64,000 nt of DNA from contig NZ_JACCDE010000025.1 of the NCBI RefSeq assembly GCF_013415125.1, forward strand, positions 1-64,000, read 5' to 3'. This DNA is from Vreelandella glaciei. GTDB lineage: Bacteria > Pseudomonadota > Gammaproteobacteria > Pseudomonadales > Halomonadaceae. The notes beneath the pieces are model-generated. The model had not been told where the DNA came from. It saw nothing but the letters and a program-made list of their open reading frames with translations, and did no database searches. A program made the position numbers and the translations under genes. Shown in pieces: positions 8,073-19,319 of the stretch. Within the stretch, counting starts at the first letter, position 1; every line of letters starts with the position of its first letter.

Positions 8073-8552
8073 CTAGTCCTCTTCGGTTAGGCGCTGGTGC
8101 ATCGACAGCATAACCTCAAGCTCATGTTCTGGACGCATCGGCTCCAAGCCCAGCTCGCTGAACGTTTCACGCCGTTGGCGATGCCATTCGCCAGGAGTGA
8201 TTGAAGGGTAAAGCACCGAGGCTGGGGCTAACTCCACGAAAGGGTCTAACCCATAGGTGTCAAACAGCCGCGCCAGCGCCGCTTCGTCGTCGCCGTTGTC
8301 GCTGGTATAAAGGGTAGCGGAGAAGTGATCGTTCTCCAGCTCGCGGATTACCTCTAGCGGGCTAACCCCCAGGCTCTCCAGCTCTTCCATGCTGTAGGCG
8401 CCCATGGCATTGGTATCTTCTTTGATCCAGCTATCGTCTGGCTGAATCAATGTTTGCTTTACTCGGCCATCGGGCAGCGACCAGGCAATGGCGAGCGGTA
8501 AGCCATCGTCTTCGCCCGTTTCAATGGCTATAAATCCTGGATAATCGGCCAC
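8073..8552 (-). CDS. Uncharacterised protein, possibly RNase H-like fold
   Basis: A 159-aa acidic protein. The opening strand FIAIETGEDDG followed by IAWSLPDGRV, and the later SATLYTSDNGDDEAALARLF, recall the layout of compact 3'-5' exonuclease-like proteins (an acidic residue on strand 1, then a (S/N)D...D-x-x-W/L-x-x-LF motif), but the canonical DxE is altered to IETGE, so nuclease activity is doubtful. The start is GTG, chosen because AGGAG lies eight bases before it and there is no earlier start. It follows tatD by 13 bases on the same strand and is probably co-transcribed with it. Confidence 0.5.
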   Translation of the reverse strand: MADYPGFIAIETGEDDGLPLAIAWSLPDGRVKQTLIQPDDSWIKEDTNAMGAYSMEELESLGVSPLEVIRELENDHFSATLYTSDNGDDEAALARLFDTYGLDPFVELAPASVLYPSITPGEWHRQRRETFSELGLEPMRPEHELEVMLSMHQRLTEED

Positions 8553-8565
8553 GCTAATACTCCTG

Positions 8566-9471
8566 TTAAGATTCCGTGGGTAGACGGAAAAAACACTGGG
8601 CGGTCAGTGTGGTTGCCGCCCCTAACTCAGCTTCGCTAATACCGTGCCACTGGGCAATCTCGCGGACAATCCACGGCAGCAACGCCGGTTCGTGTCGACG
8701 ACCCTTTAGCTTCGCCGGGAGGTTGCGGGGCAGCAAGTACGGGCAGTCGGTTTCTACCATCAAACGCGCTAATGGAATATCACCTACTAATGAGCGTAGA
8801 TGATGTCCGCGTCGCTCGTCGCAAATCCAACCGGTTAGGCCTATATGCAAGTCTAGGTCGAGATAGCCAAACAGCGTATCGCGATCGGCGGTAAAACAGT
8901 GCACCACTGCGTGACTGATGTCGTCTCGCCATGCATGCAGGATTTCTCGCATCCGCTGGCCTGCATCGCGCTCGTGTAAAAACAGCGGCAAACCGCTTTC
9001 GACCGCGAGCGCCAGCTGCGCTTCAAATGCACGCTCCTGCTCCTGAGGCGTCGAGAAGTTGCGATTAAAATCCAACCCACACTCGCCCACAGCCACTACT
9101 TCCGGTAAGGCATGCAGGGCCGCCATGGCCCGCTCCAGACCTGCGTCCCAATGGCTGGCGTCATGAGGGTGTACACCCGCCGTGGCGTACAAGCCAGGAT
9201 ACTGTTTGGCCAACTCGACGGCTTGCTCAGCATGGGCAAGATCGGTACCGGTAACGATCATGGTAGTTACCTGCGCCGCCTGGGCACGTTGTATAACCGC
9301 CTCAAGATCACGCCCAAAGCTTTCGTGGGTTAAGTTAGCGCCGATGTCCACCAATGGGGTACTAGGCCGAAACTGTAGTGCTTCGGGCAAAAAATCATCG
9401 GCATACGCAGTGGTCAAAGGTGTCTCCCATTCAATATGCAAAGACATCATTGTAACGGTATGCGCGAGCAT
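8566..9471 (-). CDS. tatD: TatD-family metal-dependent DNase
   Basis: TatD enzymes are TIM-barrel metallo-hydrolases with 3'-5' exonuclease activity, linked to DNA repair and nucleic-acid turnover. Metal-site motifs appear in order: VDIGANLTHESF (residues 41-52), AGVHPHD, GECGLDF, LFLHERDA, VVHCFT and ETDCPYLLP. The family core starts near residue 39, so all candidate starts leave an N-terminal extension of 30-38 residues that I cannot assign; the Met pair at 9450/9447 is as likely as 9471, and none has a good ribosome-binding site. It leads a probable two-gene operon with the 159-aa gene. YcfH or YjjV are alternative members of the same superfamily, but GANLTH favours TatD. Confidence 0.85.
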   Translation of the reverse strand: MLAHTVTMMSLHIEWETPLTTAYADDFLPEALQFRPSTPLVDIGANLTHESFGRDLEAVIQRAQAAQVTTMIVTGTDLAHAEQAVELAKQYPGLYATAGVHPHDASHWDAGLERAMAALHALPEVVAVGECGLDFNRNFSTPQEQERAFEAQLALAVESGLPLFLHERDAGQRMREILHAWRDDISHAVVHCFTADRDTLFGYLDLDLHIGLTGWICDERRGHHLRSLVGDIPLARLMVETDCPYLLPRNLPAKLKGRRHEPALLPWIVREIAQWHGISEAELGAATTLTAQCFFRLPTES

Positions 9472-9549
9472 CGACTAATGCATCAACGTTCCCCCTACCA
9501 GCGCGCTCATGCGTTACACTATGCGCCTCACGATTAAGGAGGACACCGC

Positions 9550-11466
9550 GTGACCCTGTTACGACTCGAACAGCTGCAACTCGCCTACGGCACCCATGTA
9601 CTACTCAATCGCGCCGACCTGACGGTTGAAAAAGGCGAGCGGCTGGCGCTGGTCGGGCGCAACGGCACCGGCAAGTCCACTCTGCTGAAGCTGGTAGCAG
9701 GGGATATCCTGCCCGACGATGGCTCCATCTGGCGCGCACCTGGTCTCAAGATTGGCGTGTTGGCTCAGGAGTTACCCGAGTCATCTGGCTTGACCATTTT
9801 CGACATGGTCGCCCAAGGCCTGCCAGAAGCCGGAGAGCTGCTCTCCGAGTACGATCATCTTATCAATGATCCCGACCCCGATATGGATCGCATGGCGACC
9901 CTGCAAACGCGTCTGGAAGCCATTGATGGCTGGTCGTATCACCAGCGTATCGATACGGTGCTCACGCGCTTAGGCTTGCCCCCTGAAGCTGAAATGAGCT
10001 CGCTCTCCGGTGGCTGGCGCCGCCGAGTAGCGCTGGCGCGCGCCCTGGTTGCCGAGCCCGATCTGCTGCTGCTCGATGAGCCTACCAACCACTTGGACCT
10101 AGACACCATTGCCTGGTTGGAAGAGCAACTGCTGGCGTTTAACGGCGCGGTGCTGCTGATTACCCACGATAGGGCGTTTCTTTCCAAGCTGGCCACCAAT
10201 ATTCTGGAGCTGGACCGTGGCCAGCTAGGGCGCTACCCCGGTAAGTACGAAGAGTATCAGGCCCGCAAGCAGCATGAGCTTGAAGTAGAAGCACGGGAGC
10301 ACGCCGAGTTCGATAAAAAACTCGCGCAAGAGGAAGCCTGGATTCGTCAGGGCGTTAAAGCACGGCGTACCCGCAACGAAGGCCGGGTTCGTGCGCTGGA
10401 AGCGATGCGTAACGAGCGTAGCCAGCGCCGTGAGCGCCAGGGTAATGCCAACTTGACGGTAGATCGCGGCGAGCGCACCGGTAAGCGCGTGGTGGAGCTG
10501 CAAGGCGTCACCCAGCGCTTTGGCGATGACGTAATACTGCGTGATATTAACCTTGAAGTACTGCGCGGCGACCGTATCGGTTTCCTGGGGCGCAACGGCG
10601 CGGGCAAGACAACCCTATTGAAAATCCTGCTGGGCGAGCTGGAACCCACTGAAGGCAAGGTGCAGATGGGCACCAATCTAAAAGTGGCCTATTTCGATCA
10701 GCTGCGTGCCGGGCTGGAGCTGGATAAAACCGTGTATGACAATGTTGCTCAGGGCAGTGATCGCGTCAGCGTGGGGGGTAAAGATCGCCATGTGATGAGT
10801 TACCTGCAGGACTTTCTGTTCACACCTGAGCGGGTACGCCAACCGGTGAAAGCGCTCTCTGGTGGCGAGTCCAACCGCCTGCTGCTTGCCAAGCTGTTCA
10901 CTCAGCCAGCTAACGTGCTGGTACTCGATGAGCCAACCAACGACCTCGACATGGAAACCCTGGAGTTGCTTGAAGAGCTGCTTCTCGATTTCGATGGCAC
11001 GCTGCTGCTGGTTTCCCACGACCGTACCTTTATGGATAACGTGGTCACCAGCATGCTCGCCTTTGAAGGCGATGGCGTGGTGCGTGAATACGTGGGTGGC
11101 TATACCGATTGGATTCGCCAGGGCGGAAAATTGCCTCCAGCGCCTTGGGAAGGGGCGGCGCGTCAGCGTACTGAACCCACCTCAGAAACGCCTAAAAAGG
11201 TGGTCGAAGCTCCGGCTGCCCCGGCTAAGAAAAGCGTTAAGCTTTCCTACAACTTGCAGCGTGAGTTAGATGCGCTGCCCGCTGAAATAGAACGCCTTGA
11301 GAGTGAAGTAGAGGCGCTAGAGAGCGAGATTGGTGACCCAGCGTTTTATCAGCAAGAAGCAGAAGCCGTTACGGCTAAACTACAATCCCTTGAGAAAGTG
11401 CAGAAAGCGCTAGAAGTGGCCATGGAGCGTTGGATGGAGCTAGAGGCGATGGCCGCTGGGGAATAG
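9550..11466 (+). CDS. uup: ABC-F ATPase Uup
   Basis: Uup is a soluble ABC-F protein with two ATPase domains and no membrane part; it acts on ribosomes and branched DNA and limits precise transposon excision. Residues 1-310 hold the first domain (Walker A GRNGTGKST at about 37-45, signature LSGGWRRR, Walker B LLLLDEPTNHLD), the charged inter-domain linker follows, and the second domain has GRNGAGKTT near residue 348, LSGGESNR and LVLDEPTNDLD. The last 70 residues are the Uup-specific coiled coil with DNA affinity. The 638-aa length is normal. The start is GTG, with AAGGAGG seven bases upstream. It is a single-gene unit closed by the terminator at 11482. Confidence 0.93.
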   Translation: MTLLRLEQLQLAYGTHVLLNRADLTVEKGERLALVGRNGTGKSTLLKLVAGDILPDDGSIWRAPGLKIGVLAQELPESSGLTIFDMVAQGLPEAGELLSEYDHLINDPDPDMDRMATLQTRLEAIDGWSYHQRIDTVLTRLGLPPEAEMSSLSGGWRRRVALARALVAEPDLLLLDEPTNHLDLDTIAWLEEQLLAFNGAVLLITHDRAFLSKLATNILELDRGQLGRYPGKYEEYQARKQHELEVEAREHAEFDKKLAQEEAWIRQGVKARRTRNEGRVRALEAMRNERSQRRERQGNANLTVDRGERTGKRVVELQGVTQRFGDDVILRDINLEVLRGDRIGFLGRNGAGKTTLLKILLGELEPTEGKVQMGTNLKVAYFDQLRAGLELDKTVYDNVAQGSDRVSVGGKDRHVMSYLQDFLFTPERVRQPVKALSGGESNRLLLAKLFTQPANVLVLDEPTNDLDMETLELLEELLLDFDGTLLLVSHDRTFMDNVVTSMLAFEGDGVVREYVGGYTDWIRQGGKLPPAPWEGAARQRTEPTSETPKKVVEAPAAPAKKSVKLSYNLQRELDALPAEIERLESEVEALESEIGDPAFYQQEAEAVTAKLQSLEKVQKALEVAMERWMELEAMAAGE

Positions 11467-11481
11467 ACGTAGCAACGATAA

Positions 11482-11505
11482 AAGGCGCCGAATGGGCGCC
11501 TTTTT
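11482..11505 (+). terminator. Rho-independent terminator of uup
   Basis: AAGGCGCC-GAAT-GGGCGCCTT with a following TTTTT run: a GC-rich stem with a four-base loop, 16 bases after the uup stop codon. Confidence 0.85.
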
Positions 11506-11527
11506 CGTAGCGATATAAAAAAAGGGT

Positions 11528-11980
11528 TTACTCGTCGCTTTTCTCGCCTTTTTTGCCCACGCGTACCGCAAGAACATCACACTGGGCGCCGTGCAGCACG
11601 CCGGTAGAGGTTGAGCCTAGTAGTAACGCAAAACCATGACGACCGTGGGAGCCCACTACGATCAAGTCCACATCATGCTCTTCGGCAAACCGGTGGATTT
11701 CGGTATCGGGCATACCCACGACAACATGCTGGTCAGCCTCGGCAATATGCGGTGCGGCAATTTCGGCTAAACGTTTTTTGGCATGTTCATCCAACTGGTC
11801 TTGGATGCTGGTCAAGTCCATCGGTATATCGCCACCATAGGCAAACCCAAGCGGTTCCAGGGTATGCATAATGGAAATTTTGGCTTGATCGTTGCGTGCT
11901 GCGATTGCCACGGCACGTTCCAGGATCTTGTGGGAGTCTTTGGTTAAGTCAACGGCAACTAAAATGTGGTGATAGCTCAT
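11528..11980 (-). CDS. Universal stress protein (UspA family)
   Basis: A 150-aa UspA-fold protein that probably binds ATP. The opening strand HHILVAVDLTKDS is typical, and the C-terminal half has the nucleotide-binding pattern G-x2-G-x9-GST in GSHGRHGFALLLGSTST. Usp proteins accumulate in starvation and redox or osmotic stress; the exact role varies by member. ATG 11980 is chosen over an upstream in-frame ATG (12007) because GGAGAT lies directly before it and the family begins there. Both neighbouring genes point away, so it is a single unit. Confidence 0.9.
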   Translation of the reverse strand: MSYHHILVAVDLTKDSHKILERAVAIAARNDQAKISIMHTLEPLGFAYGGDIPMDLTSIQDQLDEHAKKRLAEIAAPHIAEADQHVVVGMPDTEIHRFAEEHDVDLIVVGSHGRHGFALLLGSTSTGVLHGAQCDVLAVRVGKKGEKSDE

Positions 11981-12179
11981 GGCATATCTCCTTAGCGTGG
12001 ATAACACTAGTTCACAAAGAATAATGGAGGCTCTTTGTTCAATGACCGTTACTTTAGATGGCGTGCCTTATTTTAACAATGATCAGTGTTTTAACCATGA
12101 CGTGTATCAAAACAACGTCCTGAGTCGTGATGGTTAGAATAGCTTATACAGTGTGGCTCACGTTAAAGGAAATGTAGAG

Positions 12180-12749
12180 ATGGAATGGCTAATTATTATA
12201 GCAATTTCGATGTTTGTCATCGCACCGGTGATGTGGCTAAAGCCCAGTCCACGTCAGAGACGCCAGCAGACGCTGCGCACGCAAATTGCCAAGCAAGGCG
12301 TAATTATCAAACTGGAAAAACCACCGCTTCACCATTTTAAAGGGACGATGCCTGCCTACCGGTGGCACTATCCTCAGCCAGCACCTGGGCCGGATTTCCT
12401 TTTGGTCAGAGACAGCAATGCCAGTGAAGCTTTAGCACCGTATTATGCGGGCTGGCGTTGGCGAATAGCCCCTTTGCGGCCGCTTCCGGGTAATGCCGAG
12501 ATACCGTTAAAAGCACTGCTTGAGCGTTTGCCACAAGACGCGCTGGTGATACAGTCGACTCCCTACGCGCTGACCCTATGGTGGTGGGAGTCGCAAACCG
12601 CTGAACGATTCACGACATATTTACCTGAGTTTAAGCAACTGATTGATACTCTTCAGGGCCATGTCGATCGGCCCAACGGTCAACCGCTCAAAGGGACAGA
12701 GCAGACTGTGCCAACCTCAAAGAGCGATCATGAGGCTGGACCGTCTTGA
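12180..12749 (+). CDS. Uncharacterised membrane-anchored protein
   Basis: A 189-aa protein with one N-terminal membrane segment (residues 2-20, ending VMWLKPSP) followed by a basic stretch (RQRRQQTLRTQI) that would stay in the cytoplasm, then a soluble alpha/beta region rich in Trp and Pro (HYPQPAPG, YYAGWRWRIAPLRP, TLWWWES). I do not recognise a named family. ATG 12180 is preferred over GTG 12153 because the membrane anchor begins there. Its 3' end overlaps by 22 bases the end of the convergent MarR-family gene. Confidence 0.55.
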   Translation: MEWLIIIAISMFVIAPVMWLKPSPRQRRQQTLRTQIAKQGVIIKLEKPPLHHFKGTMPAYRWHYPQPAPGPDFLLVRDSNASEALAPYYAGWRWRIAPLRPLPGNAEIPLKALLERLPQDALVIQSTPYALTLWWWESQTAERFTTYLPEFKQLIDTLQGHVDRPNGQPLKGTEQTVPTSKSDHEAGPS

Positions 12750-13180
12750 TCCCGTGCCTGAATTGCTAACCCGTTGGCTTCAATCACCGCCAGCCATTCA
12801 TTGAGCTGTTCAAGGTTCTCCTCGCTCAAGCCCGCAAACATCTCCTTGCGCGCCTGCTGGGCAACGCTGTCGATTTTTTCCAACAACGGCATAGCAGCTG
12901 GCGTTAGATAAATACGTTTGCTACGGCGGTCATTATCACAGGCACGGCGTTCCACCAAACCTTGCTCTTCAAGCTGACCGAGAGTACGCACCAAGGAAGG
13001 TGCCTCAACACCAATGGCGCGGGCAAGATCGCACTGTGGGTGCCCCTCGCCCATACGCCACAAGTGATAGAGCGTGACCCAACGCGTTTGCGTTAAGCCT
13101 AAGGGGGCAAGTCGTCGATCTAGAATTGAACGCCATAGATGTGGCAAGCGTGCGATACGAAAACCAATCGTTGAAGCCAT
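12728..13180 (-). CDS. MarR/SlyA-family transcriptional regulator
   Basis: A 150-aa winged-helix regulator of the MarR group, probably a dimer. The recognition part reads LTQTRWVTLYHLWRMGEGHPQCDLARAIGV with the recognition helix ALVRTL-like sequence EAPSLVRTLGQLEEQGLV, and the wing follows with ERRACDNDRRSKRIYLT. The layout is closest to SlyA, which relieves H-NS silencing and answers small aromatic ligands, but the target cannot be read from here. It is a single gene between two unrelated membrane-protein genes. Confidence 0.85.
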   Translation of the reverse strand: MASTIGFRIARLPHLWRSILDRRLAPLGLTQTRWVTLYHLWRMGEGHPQCDLARAIGVEAPSLVRTLGQLEEQGLVERRACDNDRRSKRIYLTPAAMPLLEKIDSVAQQARKEMFAGLSEENLEQLNEWLAVIEANGLAIQARDQDGPAS

Positions 13181-13256
13181 AAGTAACTAGCTACCAATAA
13201 GTGTGAGTAGGCGAATTGTCATAAGCTGCGCCACTGAATGCAAGGCGATTAACAAT

Positions 13257-14411
13257 TCAGTCATCCGGTTGCGCCTCTGCATCATTAGTGCGGCCCGGTA
13301 AAAAGCGCCGTAAGTTCAATCCGCTTAAGCCACTGGCGTGTATTTCTCCATCGGCTAGTGAAGCCTGCTGGCTATCCTTTGCCACCTCAAAGCGTATTAA
13401 TCCTAAGCGCTGCCCAGTGCTTGTCATAATGTCGATGCGCCACTGTCCGGTTGGATCTTCTGGAAAGTTTTGCTTATGACTCCATGCGCGGTATCCCTGC
13501 TCGCGTCCGCCGTTGATGTTCAATTCCACTACGTCCATTGGCTCACCATTATGATGCCAAGCGTGGGTAATGGTTTCACTCAGTCCACGCGGCGCCCGGA
13601 TGGCAGTGTACACATAAAGGCCATTTGCGCTGATAGCTTGGGGCGTTAGCGCCATAGAACCTTGAGGAATGCGCCGCTCAACGTCAAACCCAGGAGAAAG
13701 AGCACTGCTGGTCATCCATAGGCTGGCAGGTGGCACCCAAATACGTCCAAGCCAAGCGCCGTAGGCTAAGATCAGCGTTAATCCAAAAAAAGCACACCAG
13801 CGTTTGAGCGAACTTTGCTTTAACAGGTGCCAAAAGCTGGGTAAGGCGACAACGACCGTGATCCCGAGCGCTAAGAGTAAGCTTTGCCCTGTGGTGAGGT
13901 GTACCATAATAGGCAGCGTCACGAGCAATACGAGAAACACGCACATCGCGTGAAATAAAAAGTAAAGACTGCGCCATCGTTCAGCAATTTTAAAATAGAT
14001 GGGATCAACGATAGAAAGTAGTGCCATAACGCCCACTAGCAGCGCAAACAGTGTTTGGCCGCTATTCCACACCGTGGTGACTAAAATAAACGGCAATGTG
14101 AAAAAAAGCGTTTCCTGATGAATCATCTGGGCAATAAACGTTGTTACGCCTCTTGGCGGAGTAGGGTGACCACGACGTTTCAACCAGCGGCTAATTAATC
14201 CTTCGGAAAGCAGTAGCGTCCAGGCGAACAATAATCCTAATGCTAGCGCGGCTCCCAGCCACTGTTGACGATCGACCAGAAAGAAGCTGGCTAACCCGGC
14301 AGTAAATGCCATGGGCGGCCATAGCCAGCTCCATGGCTTTAATCGCTCGACAATACTTTCTATATGTCGCTGAACGGTGGCAATGCGCGATGGCGTGAGC
14401 AGTGCGCCCAT
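13257..14411 (-). CDS. Membrane protein with C-terminal DUF2914 domain
   Basis: A 384-aa protein with about eight N-terminal hydrophobic segments (residues 25-220) and a soluble C-terminal domain (about 250-360) with the DUF2914 pattern: HAWHHNGEPMDVVELNINGG, then RAWSHKQ and GQWRIDIMTSTGQRLG. The domain is predicted to lie outside the cytoplasm and appears on many membrane proteins of unknown role; proteins with this whole arrangement are, as I recall, grouped as DUF5924. Single-gene unit between the MarR gene and fadB, divergent from fadB. Confidence 0.7.
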   Translation of the reverse strand: MGALLTPSRIATVQRHIESIVERLKPWSWLWPPMAFTAGLASFFLVDRQQWLGAALALGLLFAWTLLLSEGLISRWLKRRGHPTPPRGVTTFIAQMIHQETLFFTLPFILVTTVWNSGQTLFALLVGVMALLSIVDPIYFKIAERWRSLYFLFHAMCVFLVLLVTLPIMVHLTTGQSLLLALGITVVVALPSFWHLLKQSSLKRWCAFFGLTLILAYGAWLGRIWVPPASLWMTSSALSPGFDVERRIPQGSMALTPQAISANGLYVYTAIRAPRGLSETITHAWHHNGEPMDVVELNINGGREQGYRAWSHKQNFPEDPTGQWRIDIMTSTGQRLGLIRFEVAKDSQQASLADGEIHASGLSGLNLRRFLPGRTNDAEAQPDD

Positions 14412-14665
14412 ATAAAGTTAACCTGCAAAATAAAAGGAAGCGTGATCCTAGCAGTATGAACGCACACAGGGGAGTACTGGTCTCAGTAGATTGGTAAATT
14501 AGCCAAAAGTCAGGGCTTGACGTACACAGGCAACTCAACCAAGCTAAAGCAATCAAACGACCGTATGAAATCGATTGGATTGTATTGATCGAATAATGGA
14601 ATTGGCCGAATAAAGTGTGGCGGGTTCCTTTTATGGAACCAACCCGAATTGTGGAGAGAGCGCGG

Positions 14666-16852
14666 ATGATCTATCAAGGCAACGCCATCACGGTGACACG
14701 TCGTGACACCCCGAGTGGCAATGACATCGCTATGCTCACTTTCGATCTGAAAGGTGAGTCCGTCAACAAGCTCTCCAGCGCTGTGGTGACAGAGCTGGGT
14801 GAAGCCGTCAAAGCAATCCAAGCTGAAAATAGTTTAAAAGGCTTATTGATTGCCAGTGGTAAAGAAGTGTTTATCGTCGGTGCTGATATCACCGAGTTTC
14901 ACACGCTTTTCGATAAGGGCGAAGAGTACCTGGTGGAGATGAATCTCAAGGTACACGATATTTTCAACGCCATCGAAGACCTGCCTTTCCCCACCGTTAC
15001 CGCGATTAACGGGCTGGCCCTAGGGGGCGGCTGTGAAGTATTGCTAACCACCGATTTTCGCGTGATGAGCGAGAAAGCCAAAATTGGTCTGCCAGAAACC
15101 AAGCTCGGCATTCTGCCCGGTTGGGGCGGCTGTGTGCGCCTGCCGCGACTTATTGGCGCCGATAATGCTATCGAGTGGATTGCTGGTGGTACCGAAAACC
15201 GCGCTGATGCTGCGCTAAAAGTGGGCGCCGTCGATGCGGTAGTCACCGGCGAGCAACTGGAAGCCGCCGCGCTGGATATCCTTGATCGCGCCAATGCAGG
15301 TGAGCTGGATTATCAGGCGCGTCGTGCTGAAAAGACCAGCCCGCTGAAGCTCAACCCGATTGAGCAGATGATGGCGTTTGAAACCGCCAAAGGGTATGTC
15401 GCTGGTAAGGCTGGGCCGCACTATCCCGCGCCGGTTGAAGCGATCAAAGTGATACAGAAAGGCGCTGGTGAAGAGCGCGGCCGTGCTCAGGCAATTGAAG
15501 CCAAAGCTTTCGCCAAACTGGCGCTAAGCAGCGTAGCGTTCAACCTGGTCGGTCTGTTCCTCAATGATCAAGTGGTCAAAAAGAAGGCCAGCAACTACGA
15601 AAAACAGGCACAGCCGGTGAAGCAAACGGCGGTGCTGGGGGCTGGCATTATGGGTGGCGGTATCGCCTATCAGAGTGCTTCTAAAGGCACGCCGATCCTG
15701 ATGAAAGACATTAAGGACGACGCGATAGAGTTAGGTCTGAAAGAAGCCCGCAAACTGTTTGCCAAACAGGTAGAGCGTAACAAGCTCACTACCGAGCAAA
15801 TGGCTGAAAAACTCACCAACATTCGCCCGACACTCTCTTACGGCGATTTTGGTAACGTCGACCTCGTTGTCGAAGCCGTTGTTGAGAATCCCAAGGTCAA
15901 AGACGCTGTGTTGACCGAAGTGGAAGGCATGGTGGGCGAGAACACTATTCTCACCTCCAATACTTCAACCATCTCGATCAACCGTTTGGCGCAAAACCTA
16001 AAACGGCCGGAAAACTTTTGCGGTATGCACTTCTTTAACCCCGTGCACCGTATGCCGCTGGTGGAAGTTATCCGTGGTGAGAAGACCTCGGACGCCGCCG
16101 TTGCTGCCACCGTGGCCTACGCCCGGGCCATGGGCAAAACGCCGATTGTGGTTAACGACTGCCCCGGCTTCTTGGTCAACCGAGTACTGTTCCCCTACTT
16201 TGGTGGCTTTAGCTTCCTGATGGAGCAGGGCGCTGACTTCCAGCACGTTGATAAAGTGATGGAGAAATTCGGCTGGCCGATGGGGCCTGCCTATTTGCTT
16301 GACGTGGTCGGTCTAGATACCGCCGTACACGCCAATGAAGTCATGGCCGAAGGCTTCCCTGAACGCATGGCGCGCGAGGGCAAAACCGCGATCCAGGTCA
16401 TGTATGAGAATGACCGTTTAGGCCAGAAGAACGACAAGGGCTTTTACGCCTACGAAGAGGACAAGAAGGGTAAGCCGAAGAAAGTGACCGACGAAGCGGC
16501 TTACGCTTTGGTCAAAGAGGTGGTGAAGGAACACAAAGAGTTTTCCGACGAAGACATCATCGCGCGCATGATGGTGCCGCTCTGCTTGGAAACCGTACGC
16601 TGTTTGGAAGATGGCATTGTGGCGACGCCAGCTGAAGCCGATATGGCATTGATCTATGGCATCGGCTTCCCGCCATTCCGCGGTGGCGCTCTGCGCTACA
16701 TCGATGCGATGGGCTTGGCTGAGTTTGTGAAACTGGCTGAAGGGCTAGCCGAAGAGCTGGGGCCGCTATACGCGCCCACCGATAAGCTGCGTCAGATGGC
16801 TCAAAACGGCGAGTTATTTTATTCCAGCGATAAGTCTGCCAACCAAGCCTAA
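14666..16852 (+). CDS. fadB: Fatty acid oxidation complex alpha subunit FadB
   Basis: FadB carries enoyl-CoA hydratase and 3-hydroxyacyl-CoA dehydrogenase activities and combines with FadA as the alpha2beta2 beta-oxidation complex. Residues 1-190 are the crotonase domain ([38 protein letters not shown]). The NAD-binding dehydrogenase follows ([10 protein letters not shown] near residue 326, then [17 protein letters not shown] and [12 protein letters not shown]). The 728-aa length equals E. coli FadB. ATG 14666 is chosen over 14615 because the protein there begins MIYQGN, like the family, with GGAGAG upstream. The fadA gene follows after 23 bases. Confidence 0.96.
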   Translation: MIYQGNAITVTRRDTPSGNDIAMLTFDLKGESVNKLSSAVVTELGEAVKAIQAENSLKGLLIASGKEVFIVGADITEFHTLFDKGEEYLVEMNLKVHDIFNAIEDLPFPTVTAINGLALGGGCEVLLTTDFRVMSEKAKIGLPETKLGILPGWGGCVRLPRLIGADNAIEWIAGGTENRADAALKVGAVDAVVTGEQLEAAALDILDRANAGELDYQARRAEKTSPLKLNPIEQMMAFETAKGYVAGKAGPHYPAPVEAIKVIQKGAGEERGRAQAIEAKAFAKLALSSVAFNLVGLFLNDQVVKKKASNYEKQAQPVKQTAVLGAGIMGGGIAYQSASKGTPILMKDIKDDAIELGLKEARKLFAKQVERNKLTTEQMAEKLTNIRPTLSYGDFGNVDLVVEAVVENPKVKDAVLTEVEGMVGENTILTSNTSTISINRLAQNLKRPENFCGMHFFNPVHRMPLVEVIRGEKTSDAAVAATVAYARAMGKTPIVVNDCPGFLVNRVLFPYFGGFSFLMEQGADFQHVDKVMEKFGWPMGPAYLLDVVGLDTAVHANEVMAEGFPERMAREGKTAIQVMYENDRLGQKNDKGFYAYEEDKKGKPKKVTDEAAYALVKEVVKEHKEFSDEDIIARMMVPLCLETVRCLEDGIVATPAEADMALIYGIGFPPFRGGALRYIDAMGLAEFVKLAEGLAEELGPLYAPTDKLRQMAQNGELFYSSDKSANQA

Positions 16853-16872
16853 CCACCACGCATAGGAGATAA

Positions 16873-18054
<1,182 letters not shown>

Positions 18055-18072
18055 CCATAGCCTTAGCTACTC

Positions 18073-18103
18073 AAACGGCATCCTTCGAGGTGCCGTTTTT
18101 ATT
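18073..18103 (+). terminator. Rho-independent terminator of fadBA
   Basis: AAACGGCA and TGCCGTTT form the stem around a 10-base loop, and a T-rich tail (TTTTTATTT) follows. It lies 18 bases after the fadA stop codon. Confidence 0.85.
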
Positions 18104-18142
18104 TGTCAGGCCTTTGCTCAGAAAAAACTACTCCGAATAGCC

Positions 18143-19231
18143 CTATTCAGACTGAAAAGCAGTGCGGTGAAAATCCGCTGCGGCTTGTACTTCCGCAATG
18201 CCGCAGGTATCGGGTACCGGAACTGTGTTGCCCGCCAGAACCGCGAGTACCGCCCTTGTACCGTTGGCCAGTGACTCAAGGTTGTAGCCGCCCTCTAATA
18301 CGAATACCAAACGGCCCTCGCAATGCTGTTCGGCCAGCTGTTGCATAAAGCCGGTTAGCGCGCCAAACCCTTCGTAGGAGACGTTGAGCGCCAAGTCATG
18401 CCAGTGGGGGTCAAAGCCTGCTGATACTAAAATGATATCAGGTTTAAACCAGGCAGCTGCTGGCGCCAGGATGTCGCGAAAGGCTTTCAAATACGCTTCA
18501 TCACCGGCGCCAGCAGGTAGCGGCACGTTGATGGTGGTGCCTTCCGCCAAACCGGCGCCTACTTCTTCCAGGTGGCCAGAGCCGGGGTAAAAGGGGGCGG
18601 CGCGGTGAATATCAAAAAGCATCACATCGGGCTCTGCCCAGAAAATATCCTGTGTACCGTTGCCGTGGTGGGCGTCCCAATCAACAATGAGCACTCTTTC
18701 GCAACCTAGCGCGCTGCGGGCATGGGCTGCCGCCACAGCTACATTGTTAAACAAGCAAAAGCCGCGGGCGCGAACGGGCTCTGCGTGGTGCCCTGGCGGG
18801 CGCACAAGAGCAAAGGCGCTTTTAGTACGTTTTTCCATCACCGCTTCCACTGCGGCAATAGCCGTTCCAGCGGCGACTTCAGCAGCATCAACGCTACCCG
18901 GTGAGACCGCCGTGGTGTCCACATCCAGCCAGGCATTTTTGCCGCGCAGGCTGAAAATGTCGCTTAGATAGGAAGTGGTATGCACACGCGCTAACTGCTC
19001 ATGGGTAGCTGCTTTGCCCCCTTCAATGTGTAGCCCCTCAATCGGCGCTTTTTCAAGCAGTTGTTGAATCGCTTGCAAGCGGCCTGGGTGTTCAGGGTAT
19101 TTCCACGGCACAGGAAGACCTGCAAGCAGATGGCGAATGCGCTTATCGATTCGCTGGGGTAAAAAGTCAGCGTCGATATTGGGTTCGTGAGCGAGTACGC
19201 GATCATCATAGAAGGCAATGACATTGTGCAT
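18143..19231 (-). CDS. Class II histone-deacetylase-like amidohydrolase
   Basis: A 362-aa Zn-dependent deacetylase of the arginase/HDAC fold. Metal and catalytic motifs appear in order: VRPPGHHAEP with the His-His charge relay, DWDAHHGNGTQDIFW with the Asp and His zinc ligands, YPGSGHLEEVG, and SAGFDPHW with the third ligand. Bacterial members remove acetyl groups from polyamines or small molecules, or from proteins; the substrate cannot be told from sequence. It is the last gene on this strand before the convergent fadA unit. Confidence 0.88.
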   Translation of the reverse strand: MHNVIAFYDDRVLAHEPNIDADFLPQRIDKRIRHLLAGLPVPWKYPEHPGRLQAIQQLLEKAPIEGLHIEGGKAATHEQLARVHTTSYLSDIFSLRGKNAWLDVDTTAVSPGSVDAAEVAAGTAIAAVEAVMEKRTKSAFALVRPPGHHAEPVRARGFCLFNNVAVAAAHARSALGCERVLIVDWDAHHGNGTQDIFWAEPDVMLFDIHRAAPFYPGSGHLEEVGAGLAEGTTINVPLPAGAGDEAYLKAFRDILAPAAAWFKPDIILVSAGFDPHWHDLALNVSYEGFGALTGFMQQLAEQHCEGRLVFVLEGGYNLESLANGTRAVLAVLAGNTVPVPDTCGIAEVQAAADFHRTAFQSE

Positions 19232-19319
19232 AATGGCTACCTGAAAGATGTGCGTTGATGACTCTCAATCGCACTGAATGCACGAAGTGCTTACCTACAG
19301 TAAGGCAGGCTGCGCGTGG

